From assembly GCA_003427395.1 (NCBI GenBank), contig BFEA01000336.1, positions 622,427 to 649,113 on the forward strand: 26,687 nt of DNA. Reading direction: 5' to 3'. The translations under genes were made by a program, and so were the position numbers. Under the pieces are notes generated by a model, which saw only the letters and a program-made list of their open reading frames with translations, did no database searches and was not told the DNA's origin. Position 1 is the first letter of the stretch, and each line of letters begins with the position of its first letter. The DNA comes from Chara braunii (taxonomy: Eukaryota; Streptophyta; Charophyceae; Charales; Characeae). Positions 18,812 to 26,687 of this stretch are shown here, in pieces.

Positions 18812-20010
18812 ATGCTTACGGGCTCGAAAACAACCGTCATGGGCCAGATGTCCGGGGAAACGGACGAGGCCTATCAGGCCTGGATGCTGCTTCTGATTAC
18901 CGAAGCCAAGCAACGGTCGGATGTAGTAGCAGCCGCAACAAAGAAGAAGGCAGACGACACCGAGAAGGCATGTCCGTTGGCAATTGAACAGCAGCGCCAA
19001 CAAGACGAGGCGGCAGCAAAGGCTGCTGATGAAGAACGACTTCAACGACGCGAGAATATATTCAACGGAGAGCGAGCTTTGCTCACAATGGCAGCGGACT
19101 GGCGGGCTGAGGTTGAGAATGGGAAGTTGGAAGAGAGTGGAAACAAGATCGCTTTACTCCTCTTCCATCTCACGGACCTCCGGGCCACGTGCATTGCACA
19201 CCAGGAGGACATTGATAACCTCAATGACGTGGTTCAGACACACAATCAGGTGTTTGACCAACTCACCGGCCACCTCCAGCAGCTGGAACAAACCGTCGCT
19301 GCCCCTGTTGCCAGCTCTTCCAACACCTCCGATCGCCTCAAGGCATTGGACATTGACGTCGGATCCCTCAAGGACGGCGTGCAGTTACAGCAAACTGCAA
19401 CGCAACAGTTGGAGCAGCGGATCTGTACTCCCGCCAACCACTCGAGCTCGGAACTGCGCGAGACAACTCCAAAGTTCAATGGGCACGAGATCTTATGCGA
19501 CTCGACGAAGACAGACCCGATTCCATGGTTCCGCAAGTTCGAGCTCAAGTTGCAGCTACACTACGTCAGCGAGCACAAGCATCACGCGCAATTATACTCT
19601 CGCTCGGGGGCGCGTGTCAAGCATGGCTGGACAATCTCATGTCCACGTATGGAGTGGTTGCTGCGGACTTGCATACCAAGATCAGCTGGGAGGATCTAAA
19701 GGCTGCGAGGCATAAGCGGTTCCTCGTAGAGCCGCCGGAGATCAAGGCAATGGACAAGCTGATGGTCTTCGAACAAGGCACATTGCCGAGTGTTGATTGG
19801 ATTGCCGAGTACCAACAATTGACATCCGTCCCAGACATCCAAATGGGCTTCAAAGCCATCAAACACGACTTCATCTCGAGGTCGTGTCCGACATTTGGCA
19901 ATGCCTTGACTCACGTCGAGGACACCCTGACGACACTGACAGAACTCTTCGACAAGGCCGCGCAGATTATTGTCACCTTGCGTATGTTACCAAGGTGGCC
20001 CGCGAGTTTC
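18812..20010 (+). pseudogene. gag: Gag of element 3 (coiled-coil type), frameshifted
   Basis: The first frame (18812 to about 19590) encodes an acidic, Gln/Ala-rich helical protein (residues about 30-90 rich in KKKADD, QQRQQDEAAAKAADEE), then leucine-rich helices resembling a coiled coil (HQEDIDNLNDVVQTHNQVFD and LTGHLQQLEQ) and PKFNGHEILCDSTKTDPIPW, an entry into the Gag core. An indel near 19590 moves the core to another frame, giving ACQAWLDNLMSTYGVVAADL, SWEDLKAARHKRFLV and WIAEYQQLTS. The family forms the particle. No zinc knuckle is seen after it, which some gypsy Gags also lack. A second frameshift near 19980 leads to the protease. Confidence 0.82.
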
Positions 20011-20778
20011 GCAAGCAGCGGTACGATGACAACAACGCACCGCTCCTCTATGTCCGCATCCAAGTTGGGCAAGTGTCCTGCAGCGTTTTTCTGGATAGCG
20101 GCGCGTCTCGCAATTTTATGAGCCAGGCATTTATGCAAAAGCTGGCCTTGGCGCACAAGTTCAAAGGAAGGCAAACCCAACGTCGATCAAGTTGGCGGAC
20201 GGAAGGACGCAGCAGCTTATCGACCTCTACATCGAGGTCGTACCAGTGTGTATTTCACACCTCATGCATGCGAACCGGTGACATTCGACATTTTGGACAC
20301 GGACTTCGACATTATTTTGGGAATGCCTCGGCTTGCAAGTGCGGATCACACAGTCAACTTCCATCGGCGGACTCTTACCGTTCGCAACGCCTTCGGCGCC
20401 GAAGTGTCGTGTACTATTCCTCTTCCGCACCCTTCAATTCGGTGCCATGTAGTGACGGCCAAGTCATTCCGGGCTACTTCTGCTTATGAGCAGCCCGACG
20501 AAATCAGCCTATGCTTCCTACGGACCGCCGCGGTAGCCGACTCTTCACCCACGGACTTGTCTTCGGACCCCCGTGTGCTGCGGTTTCTTGACGAGTTCGC
20601 CGACATCTTCGAGTCACCTACCGGTGTGGTGCCGGATCGACCGATCTCTCAAGAGATCATTCTTGAGGCCGGTGCCGTGTCGCCGAAAGGTTGCATTTAT
20701 CTCATGAGCGAGGAAGAGCTTACTATCCTTCGCGCGCAACTCGATGATTTGTTGGACAAAGGGCTGGATCCGCCCTAG
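19977..20778 (+). pseudogene. pol: Protease and RT-linker of element 3, frameshifted
   Basis: The active site appears as VFLDSGASRNFMSQAFM near 20090-20140, with the catalytic Asp and the usual DSG intact. An indel near 20170 shifts the frame. The second half of the protease continues from about 20248 with PVTFDILDTDFDIILGMPRL. The linker contains FLDEFADIFESPTGVVPDRP and EEELTILRAQLDDLLDK and ends at TAG 20776-20778. The reading frame change at about 20764 falls inside the first reverse transcriptase block. Confidence 0.87.
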
Positions 20779-21330
20779 TAGCTCTCCAAACGGAGCGCCA
20801 GATCTCTGTTTATGGAAGAAGAAAAAAGATCTACGATTGTGCATCGACTACTGCAAGCTCAACGCGCAAACCGTCAAGAATGCGGGGCCTCTTCCTCGCA
20901 TCGACGATCTTCTTGAGCGATTGGGCGACGTGAAGTACTTCTCTAAGTTGGATTTGAAGTTGAGATACCATCAGATTTCGATACAACCGAACGATCGCTA
21001 CAAATTCGTGTTCAAGACAAAGTACGAGCATTTTGAGTGGGTGGTCATGCCTTTTGGCCTCACCAACGCTCCGGCGACCTTTCAAGCGGCAATGACCAAC
21101 GAGTTTCGTGCGATGTTGGACCGCTTCGTGCTGGTCTACTTAGACGACGTTCTCGTCTATAGCCACTCATTGGAGGATCATCTTCAGCACCTTCGACGAG
21201 TGTTGGAGACGCTCCGCCGCGCCAAGTACAAGGTCAACCGCGACAAGTGCACATTTGTCCGGCAAGAGCAGGAATACTTGAGCCATTTTGTCACACTGGA
21301 AAGATTCAAGCCATCCAAGAGTGACCGAAG
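20744..21330 (+). pseudogene. pol: Reverse transcriptase of element 3
   Basis: One frame carries GWIRPSSSPNGAP, DLRLCIDYCKLNAQTVKNAG, PLPRIDDLLERL, KLDLKLRYHQIS, WVVMPFGLTNAPATFQAAM, and the catalytic YLDD at 21137-21148, then LRRVLETLRRAKYKVNRDK. All catalytic Asp residues are present. An indel near 21320 throws the frame off just before the connection to RNase H; the residues after that in this frame are not homologous. In a live element the enzyme copies RNA to cDNA. Confidence 0.92.
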
Positions 21331-21936
21331 CCGCGGAATGTCACGGATGTCCGTTCATTCCTTGGCCTTGCCGGCTACTACCAACGTTTTATCAAGGGAT
21401 ACTCGAAGATTGCGGCCCACTTGTCCAAGCTTCAATGCGAGGATCGGTCGTTTGACTTTGGAGAGCATGTGCGGGAATCATTTTTGGCTCTCAAAGCCGC
21501 GCTATTATCTGCGGAGGTCTTGTGCATCTATGACCCGCTATTGCCTACGCACGTTACTACGGATGTGTCCGGCTATGGCATTGGTGCCGTCCTCGAACAA
21601 CATGATGGCGTGGATTGGCACCGGGTCGAGCACTTCAGCAAGACTGTGCCCGTCGTGCACTCCATTGATGATGGACGCAAGAAGGAGTTCCTCGCCTTCG
21701 TCCACACGCTCAAGCGGTGGCGGCACTTCCTCCTTGGTCGAAGCCAATTCCGATGGGACATGGACAACAATCCGTTGGTCTTCTACAAGACCCAAGACAC
21801 CGTCAATAGCACCATCGCCCAATGGATTGCTTTCATCGACCAATTTGACTTTTTTCCCGATCATATTCCGAAAAAGTCAAACCGTTTTGCGGATGCTCTT
21901 TCACTCACTGAGTCCGTGTACGATTTTTGCACCTGA
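21331..21936 (+). pseudogene. pol: RT connection and RNase H of element 3
   Basis: The frame resumes as NVTD-type connection sequence, then AAHLSKLQCEDRSFDFGEHV and SFLALKAALLSAEVLCIYDP. RNase H acidic residues are seen in TTDVSGYGIGAV, RKKEFLAFVH, WDMDNNPLV and NRFADALSL. It stops at TGA 21934-21936 where the integrase linker should follow. All four active-site positions look intact, but the product is cut off from reverse transcriptase by a frameshift. Confidence 0.88.
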
Positions 21937-21983
21937 ATTATCAGACACGGATCATTGTACCGCAGTCTACTCGACCTTCTAGA

Positions 21984-22174
21984 TCGGCGTCAAACTGCGG
22001 GACAGTTTCATCCGCGGCTACCAAGCCGACCTTGAGTTTCGCGACAAGTACGCGAATTGCTTCCCTCCTAATCCCGCGCCTTCTCACTACCAAATCCAGG
22101 AGGGGTACTTGTTTGTCCACACGCGAGGGAAGGACCTTCTTTGCATACCGAGTGACTCTCACTTGCATACACGG
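21984..22174 (+). pseudogene. pol: Integrase N-terminal fragment of element 3
   Basis: After the RNase H stop another frame reads DSFIRGYQADLEFRDKYANC, then SHYQIQEGYLFVHTRGKDLLCIPSDSHLHTR. This resembles the segment that precedes the integrase zinc finger in gypsy elements. The histidines and cysteines of the finger, and the whole catalytic core, are missing: at about 22174 the sequence switches to unrelated purine-rich DNA. Confidence 0.78.
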
Positions 22175-22739
22175 TGTCGGGACTGGTGGGTCCCGAATAA
22201 CTTCCCATCACTCGAGAGACTGAATATGGACGAATTGTGCACAACAGAGAAATCTGAAGTGAGGAGGCAGGAGAGAGAAAAGACAAAGGATTAGGCCACA
22301 GGAAAGAGTACTGTCCTGAGGTGAAAACCACAGGAGGAGAAAACCAGCAACGACACGAGAATAAGCGCAGGAGCAAAGGCATATAGGACGTAGCATGAGG
22401 CCGGGAGGGTCGTTGGAATGCAATAAAACTAAGGCCAAAGGGCCCTTGAACCAGCAAATGCAGCACGACAGCGATAAAAGAATGAGGAAAGTCGAGAGAT
22501 GGATGACCCCGGGGCCGTGGGAAGCTAGAGAATGAGGGGCCAACGTGGGGGCCACCTACGGGAGCCTCGGAGCGGAGGCCCACAACCAAAGAAATCAGCG
22601 CGCACAAGGCGCAAGAAAAGACAAGGGAGAGGGGTCACCATGGGGCGGCAAAACGCCGAAGGGACGTGGGACACCTCGGGGAAAGGCACCCAGGGCCACA
22701 TGGGACTAAGTAAAAATAATGGCATCTGGAGCGAAATGT

Positions 22740-22995
22740 GTCGGGGACCACCCGTTGGACTAAGTGCCGAGGACCGCCGACGGGACTAAGTGTCGGAAAC
22801 CACCGGCAGGACTAAGTGTCGAGGACCACCGGCGAGACTAAGTGTCGAGGACCACCGGCGGGACTAAGTACCGGGGACCACCGACGGGACAAGTGGCGAG
22901 GACATGTGAAAGTCCCAAGAGAGGACCACCGGCGGGACTAAGTATCGGGGACCACCGACGGGACAAGTGGCGAGGACATGTGAAAGTCCCAAGAA
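22740..22995 (+). repeat. 26-bp tandem repeat with a 74-bp higher-order duplication
   Basis: The unit GACTAAGTGTCGAGGACCAC plus CGGCGG recurs about seven times with small changes, for example TGTCGG, TACCGG or TATCGG in the middle. A composite unit that also holds GGCGAGGACATGTGAAAGTC is duplicated as 22847-22920 and 22921-22995, nearly identical, with a period of 74 bp. Confidence 0.88.
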
Positions 22996-23040
22996 GAAAC
23001 GGCGGCACCGCATGAGGGAAAATAATAAGGGCAAGGTGCA

Positions 23041-23064
23041 CCGTCAAGATCGACATCTTGACGG
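23041..23064. repeat. Perfect 10-bp inverted repeat
   Basis: CCGTCAAGAT (23041-23050) and ATCTTGACGG (23055-23064) are exact reverse complements around CGAC. Confidence 0.85.
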
Positions 23065-23078
23065 CCAAGAATATTAGC

Positions 23079-23102
23079 ACCACTAGTGCAAGCACTAGTG
23101 GT
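23079..23102. repeat. Perfect 11-bp inverted repeat
   Basis: ACCACTAGTGC (23079-23089) and GCACTAGTGGT (23092-23102) are exact reverse complements around AA. It lies 14 bp after the previous hairpin. Confidence 0.85.
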
Positions 23103-23325
23103 AGCAAACGGGAAGGCCAAAAGGAAAAGAAAAAGTAAAGAAAACTGAAGTGGGAGGCATGGGAGCAATCCGAAGAATCTCGGATTAGCCTCCCTCAAGA
23201 AAATGGAGTCAAACGAGACCCCGTGTGAAAAATAGGCCTCCGGGTGAAAATCGAAGTAGGAGGGGCCATTATGGGAGAAAGATAGGAGTGAGAGGAATTT
23301 CCCATGGGCATGAGAAGGCCATTAT

Positions 23326-23351
23326 TGCAGTCCGAGATATAACGGACTGCA
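23326..23351. repeat. GCAGTCCG...CGGACTGC hairpin, copy 1
   Basis: TGCAGTCCG and CGGACTGCA form 9-bp perfect arms around an 8-base loop. Related copies lie at 23915-23940 (degenerate arms), 24077-24102 (perfect arms) and about 24398-24431 (divergent). Confidence 0.85.
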
Positions 23352-23524
23352 CCTTGGGCATAGGAAGGGCCAAAACAAAGAGGAAGGGGCTAGAAAAGGG
23401 CCTTAACGTCCACTTGACACTGGGCATGCTAGAAAAAAGAGAGAAAAGAAAAAAAAATGTGAGAGAATAAGGCAAAACGAGTGAGAGGGAGTGAGTGAGT
23501 TGGCCGTCAGTAGGGACTGCCATA

Positions 23525-23548
23525 AGTAGGGACTGGCAGGTCCCTACT
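23525..23548. repeat. Perfect 9-bp inverted repeat
   Basis: AGTAGGGAC (23525-23533) and GTCCCTACT (23540-23548) pair around TGGCAG. GTAGGGACTG also occurs about 16 bp upstream, near 23510. Confidence 0.85.
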
Positions 23549-23705
23549 GTCCAACAAAGGAGGAAAAATGAAAAGAAAAGAAAAGAGAAAAAAAAACAGA
23601 AAATAAAAGAAAAGAGATAAAGGCCTTAATGGTAAAAAACGGCCACTTGGGGAGATTCATCCCTGACCAGATTCATTCTGGAATATGGCGGTTACAAAGG
23701 ACTTT

Positions 23706-23744
23706 GATTTTCTTTGATTTTTGCAGAGAAAATCAAAGAAAATC
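23706..23744. repeat. Perfect 16-bp inverted repeat
   Basis: GATTTTCTTTGATTTT (23706-23721) and AAAATCAAAGAAAATC (23729-23744) are exact reverse complements around a 7-base loop. Confidence 0.9.
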
Positions 23745-23786
23745 GAGGCCCCATGCAAACGAAATAAAACGGATTACATGCATGAG

Positions 23787-24112
23787 GAGAAACACATGTT
23801 TTAGCTCCATCCGGGGCCAAAATCAAGTCCGAATGCACTTGGGAATTGACCGTTTCTTTTTCTTTTGAGTAGGGGCTAGTTGTGGGGCATTGGGGCTAGG
23901 AAATTGACCCCTATTGCAATCCGAGTTGCAACAGACTGCATGGGGGAGGGAAAACACATGTTCTAGGTGCATCCGGAGCCAATATTGAACCCGGAAACAC
24001 TTAGAAATTTAACACTTCATTCTCTTTTAGCATGGGGCAAGTTGTGGGGCTGTGGGACTAGAAAGATGGCCATGACTGCAGTCCGAGAAATAACGGACTG
24101 CATGGGGGTGCC
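23787..24112 (+). repeat. 162-bp tandem duplication containing the GCAGTCCG hairpin
   Basis: CACATGTT with flanks recurs at 23793 and 23955, and the hairpins at 23915 and 24077 keep the same 162-bp offset. Between them, GGGGC.AGTTGTGGGGC and CATCCGG.GCCAA are shared. The copies differ at many positions, so the duplication is old. Confidence 0.8.
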
Positions 24113-24200
24113 TAGGCTAAGAGAAGATGAGCCACGATAAGCCCAAAAGGCTAGAAAAAAGCAATTTCGGCATGAGGCAAGTGGAGACGATAAACGGCAA

Positions 24201-24221
24201 CCGTGAGATGAGATCTCACGG
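24201..24221. repeat. Perfect 9-bp inverted repeat
   Basis: CCGTGAGAT (24201-24209) and ATCTCACGG (24213-24221) pair around GAG. Confidence 0.85.
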
Positions 24222-24970
24222 CCTAGAAAAATCAGCACACATATAGAGATGATGGGACCACCAAGGGCAAAGGGGCCCCAAAAATAAAAATGGGACACCA
24301 TCCGGAATGTTGTCGGGAACCAAGTGAGTCCAAATAATAAAAGTCAAAAAACGGGACAGCATTTGAGAGGTGAAAAGGACCCGAAGTAGGCCAAGAGGCA
24401 ATCCGAGTTGGTACCAACCACTCGGACTGCATGTACTTGGCCAAAAAGAGGCCCGGGTACCTCCAGAAAGGCCTAGTAGTGGAATTTTGCCTTGGGGGTA
24501 CCTCGGTTCACCTCAAGGCACATGGGGAGGCTCATGGACTGGCTGGACTGCTGGTTTCAGCCTACATAAGCTGGGAATTCAGTCCGCCACTTTCACAATT
24601 GCATGAGTGCCCATGCTGCCCAAGTGAGCTCATGAGAGCACTCTTTCACTTGGAGAGAAGAGAGGAGAGCCCATGCTTGTTTATGAGCTTGGTGGAGAGG
24701 CTCTAGAGACTAGAGGTAGTGAGGCTGGCACTAGGGGAGTGATCCGCCATAGCCCCCTGGTGTGAGGAAGAAAGAGAGGCTAGAGGGAGTCCCATTAACC
24801 GTCCTAGAGGGGAGGATTCCATAGCTATGGTGGTTGGAGCTTGGGGTAACTTGGGAAGAGGTGAGAAAGGAAGGACGGAGGGTTGAAGAAGGAGGGAGCC
24901 ATAGCCAAGGAGGAGTTGTGCAAGGAGGAGGAAAGCCTCATCAAGATTGAGACTCCATCTCCAAAACATT

Positions 24971-24982
24971 AACAAGGTGAGT
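24971..24982 (+). promoter_or_regulatory. Candidate 5' splice site
   Basis: AAG|GTGAGT matches the consensus for a eukaryotic 5' splice site, with the cut between 24976 and 24977. A TATA-like TACATAAG is about 400 bp upstream, near 24563, and a possible acceptor, ATATATTTTCAG, ends at 25628 inside the insert. Without transcript data this is only a motif match. Confidence 0.3.
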
Positions 24983-24999
24983 GGAAGGAAGAGGATGCA

Positions 25000-25153
25000 T
25001 CTTCTTCTTCATCTTCTTCTTCATCTTCTTCTTCATCCTCTTCTCTTTCTTCCTCTTCTTCTCCTTATCCTTTTTCTTCTTCTCCTTCCTCTTCTTCTCC
25101 TTATTCTTCATTTTTTTCTTCTTCTCCTTCTTCTTCTTCATCTTCTTCTTCTC
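25000..25153 (+). repeat. TTC-rich microsatellite
   Basis: About 150 bp of TTC repeats interrupted by ATC, CTC and TCC triplets, and almost purely pyrimidine on the + strand. It follows a purine-rich + strand directly, so strand composition switches sharply here. Long polypyrimidine tracts with mirror symmetry can form triplex DNA. Confidence 0.92.
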
Positions 25154-25155
25154 AT

Positions 25156-25597
25156 TGGGATACTCAAACTCGTGGTTTTCACTCACACACTAGTAGGTAG
25201 TGCTCCGATTCTTCCATGGATGAACTCTTGTTGGTTACTTGTGATTTGGGCTACTCAATCTCTTGTTTTACTCACATGCTAGTAGGAGGTACTCCGATTC
25301 TTTTATGGTTGATCTCTTGCTCATATCTTGTGATTTGGACTAGTGTAGATCTTGTTTTTCACTCACATGCTAATAGGAGATGATCCGATTCTTCCATGGA
25401 TGATCTCTTGCTCAAATCTTGTGAGATAGCCTAGTGCAACTCTTGTTTTTCATTCACACACTAGTAGGTAGTGCTCCGATTCTTCTATGGATGATCTCAT
25501 GNCTTGCTCAAATCTTGTGAGATAGCCTAGTGCAACTCTTGTTTTTCATTCACACACTAGTAGGTAGTGCTCCGATTCTTCTATGGATGATCTCATG
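25156..25597 (+). repeat. ~91-bp satellite array, first block
   Basis: Tandem units follow the pattern CTTGTTTTTCACTCACACAC, TAGTAGGTAGTGCTCCGATT, CTTCTATGGATGATCTCATG and then one of two ends: GTTACTTGTGATTTGGGCTA, or CTCAAATCTTGTGAGATAGC with CTAGTGC. Four or five units are seen. The last one is part of an identical 95-bp repeat around the N at 25502, so one unit may be an artefact. Confidence 0.9.
25407..25597. repeat. Identical 95-bp direct repeat around a single N (probable assembly duplication)
   Basis: Bases 25407-25501 and 25503-25597 are identical, 95 bases each, with only the N at 25502 between them. This repeats the arrangement at 450-640 exactly in length. Here, unlike at 450-640, a tandem satellite could also explain the similarity, but exact identity and the shared length favour an unmerged contig overlap. 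Confidence 0.75.
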
Positions 25598-26201
25598 AGA
25601 GGTGGTTAACAGGTGCATATATTTTCAGGTCTCCTTTCCAAGCAGTTCAACCACTTTAGGTTACTACACCACTTTCATATTGTGTGTGGATCTATACATG
25701 GGGTTGTCAGAAACCGGCTTCAGGCAGTTCAACCACTTCAGGTTGATACACCACTTTTAGATTGTCTACAGATCCATTGCAAATGGTGGGATGGGGGTAT
25801 CTGAAACCCCTTTCGGAAGCTTCAGCCACTTCAACAGTTTCAGGTCCCCACCTGAAATTCCTGAAATGACATGAAGTGGTTGAAGCTTCTGAAAGGGGTT
25901 TCAGGTACCCTCATCCAACCATTTGGATGAGGGTACCTGAAACCCCATTCAGAAGCTTCAGCCACTTCAGCGGTTTCAGGTCCCAACCTGAAATTCCTGA
26001 AATTCCTGGAAGGACCTGAAGTGGCTGAAAAAACAGGCAGAATAAAAAAAAAAACAACAACAACAACAACACATAAAATTTGTCCTGCAAACCAACCGAA
26101 ACTTCTGAAATGACCTGAAGTGTCTTCTGGCCATTTCAGCGGTTTCAGACCACTTCAGAATCTTTCATTCTGAAATTTCAGGTGGTCGTTAATTGGGAGT
26201 G
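25598..26201. mobile_element. 604-bp foldback-like insert in the satellite
   Basis: The satellite stops at GATCTCATG (25589-25597) and resumes at a second GATCTCATG (26202-26210), which suggests a 9-bp target-site duplication. The insert has no coding frame and is dense in CCTGAAA/TTTCAGG motifs. It contains a direct repeat (GCAGTTCAACCACTT at 25642 and 25724), a three-arm inverted structure (25795-26003) and a CAA-rich microsatellite near 26050. Terminal inverted repeats are not clear: only TTAAC lies at a similar distance from both ends. It could be a non-autonomous DNA transposon. A deleted satellite unit is the alternative to a target-site duplication. Confidence 0.55.
25873..25968. repeat. 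46-bp hairpin with a 4-base loop
   Basis: Arms 25873-25918 and 25923-25968 are reverse complements at 44 of 46 positions around the loop CCAT. The left arm can also pair with 25795-25833 upstream, because that segment is a direct repeat of the right arm (offset about 135 bp). Two mutually exclusive hairpins are therefore possible. Confidence 0.92.
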
Positions 26202-26687
26202 GATCTCATGTTAGTTACTTGTGATTTGGGCTACTCGAACTCTTGTTTTTCACTCACACATTAGTAGGTAGTGCTCCGATTCTTCTATGGATGATCTCAT
26301 GTTGGTTACTTGTGATTTGGGCTACTCAAACTCTTGTTTTTCATTCACACAATAGTTAGTAGTGCTCCGATTTTTCTATGGATGATCTCATGTCGGTTAC
26401 TTGTGATTTGGGCTACTCGAGTTTTTCATTCACACACTAGTACGTAGTGCTCCGATTCTTCTATGGATGATCTCAAGTTGGTTACTTGTGATTTGGGCTA
26501 CTCAAACTCTTGTTCTTCACTCACATGCTAGTAGGAGATCCTCCAGTTCTTCCATGGATGATCTCTTGCTCAAATCTTGTGAGATAGCCTAATGCAACTC
26601 TTGTTTTTCATTCACACACTAGTAGGTAGTGCTCCGATTCTTCTATGGATGATCTCATGTTGGTTACTTGTGATTTGGGTTACTCAA
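26202..26687 (+). repeat. ~91-bp satellite array, second block, continuing past the window end
   Basis: Further units of the same satellite follow the insert, including both end types. The sequence stops inside a unit at the window edge, so the array extends beyond it. One unit near 26410 is shortened by a few bases. No gene is present. Confidence 0.9.

Larger units (their letters stand above)
18812..22174 (+). mobile_element. Element 3: truncated Ty3/gypsy retrotransposon of a different lineage
   Basis: On the + strand a coiled-coil Gag, protease, reverse transcriptase, RNase H and the start of integrase follow in gypsy order, each in a different frame because of indels. Gag and the protease region share little visible sequence with elements 1 and 2. 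Coding similarity stops at about 22174, just before the integrase zinc finger, at the string TGTCGGGACT. No LTR pair or primer binding site could be found. Confidence 0.87.
22175..24976. other. Purine-rich, hairpin-dense non-coding block
   Basis: No frame shows a recognised domain. The + strand is markedly rich in A and G throughout. It begins with TGTCGGGACT and a small inverted repeat (TCGGGAC 22177-22183, GTCCCGA 22190-22196), which could be the start of an LTR, though no partner lies in the window. It holds a 26-bp tandem repeat (22740-22995), a 162-bp duplication (23787-24112) and at least eight short inverted repeats (23041-24431). It could be part of a large non-autonomous element or an untranslated RNA gene. 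Confidence 0.5.

Noticed and set aside
22068-22607. 179-codon minus-strand frame rich in Ser, Pro and Leu
   Set aside because: Runs antisense through the integrase fragment and across the junction into purine-rich DNA. Long open frames are expected on the pyrimidine-rich strand.
22740-22995. Regularly repeated 26-bp units considered as a CRISPR array
   Set aside because: Units are contiguous, without spacers, and the window is eukaryotic repeat DNA with no cas genes.
24941-25282. Lys/Glu-rich (minus) and Leu/Phe-rich (plus) frames over the TTC tract
   Set aside because: Produced by the TTC/GAA microsatellite; no real protein.

Overview
The window looks like repeat-dominated nuclear DNA of a eukaryote, most likely a streptophyte (plant or charophyte-alga lineage). 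It carries Ty3/gypsy LTR retrotransposons with plant-type primer binding sites complementary to initiator tRNA-Met, chromodomain-like integrase tails, microsatellites and a roughly 91-bp satellite. The Pol sequences remind me of elements in the alga Chara braunii, but that is recollection, not a search result. I see no convincing intact host gene, no rRNA or tRNA gene, and no CRISPR array.

Layout. (1) 28-8872 (+): element 1, a complete but dead Ty3/gypsy element. It has a left LTR, a primer binding site, a 1.3-kb leader, gag (2174-4013), pol (4019-7790: protease, reverse transcriptase, RNase H, integrase, chromodomain-like tail) and a right LTR. It is broken by nonsense codons and frameshifts and has lost catalytic residues in protease and integrase. 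(2) 8873-9288: an unassigned spacer dense in CCTGAAA/TTTCAGG motifs. (3) 9289-17663 (-): element 2, a related element in reverse orientation. Its 5' LTR (16749-17663) is complete and its 3' LTR (9289-10112) lacks the outer end. Its gag contains unusual local duplications and a perfect 59-bp inverted repeat. Its leader holds an array of CACGTCA motifs. (4) 17664-18690: AT-rich sequence with no recognised gene. (5) 18812-22174 (+): element 3, from a different gypsy lineage, preceded by another CACGTCA array and cut off before the integrase zinc finger. (6) 22175-24976: purine-rich non-coding sequence packed with short perfect inverted repeats and tandem repeats, ending in a consensus splice-donor sequence. 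(7) 25000-25153: TTC microsatellite. (8) 25156-26687: the 91-bp satellite, running off the window end and interrupted at 25598-26201 by a 604-bp foldback-like insert with a strong 46-bp hairpin.

In a live element the Gag and Pol proteins would form a particle, copy the RNA from the tRNA primer and integrate the cDNA. No copy here can do this alone. Two of the three single-N gaps (545 and 25502) sit between identical 95-bp direct repeats, which points to an assembly-join artefact rather than biology. I found no clear new functional system. The structured insert in the satellite, the hairpin-dense block and the CACGTCA arrays are the best candidates for follow-up.
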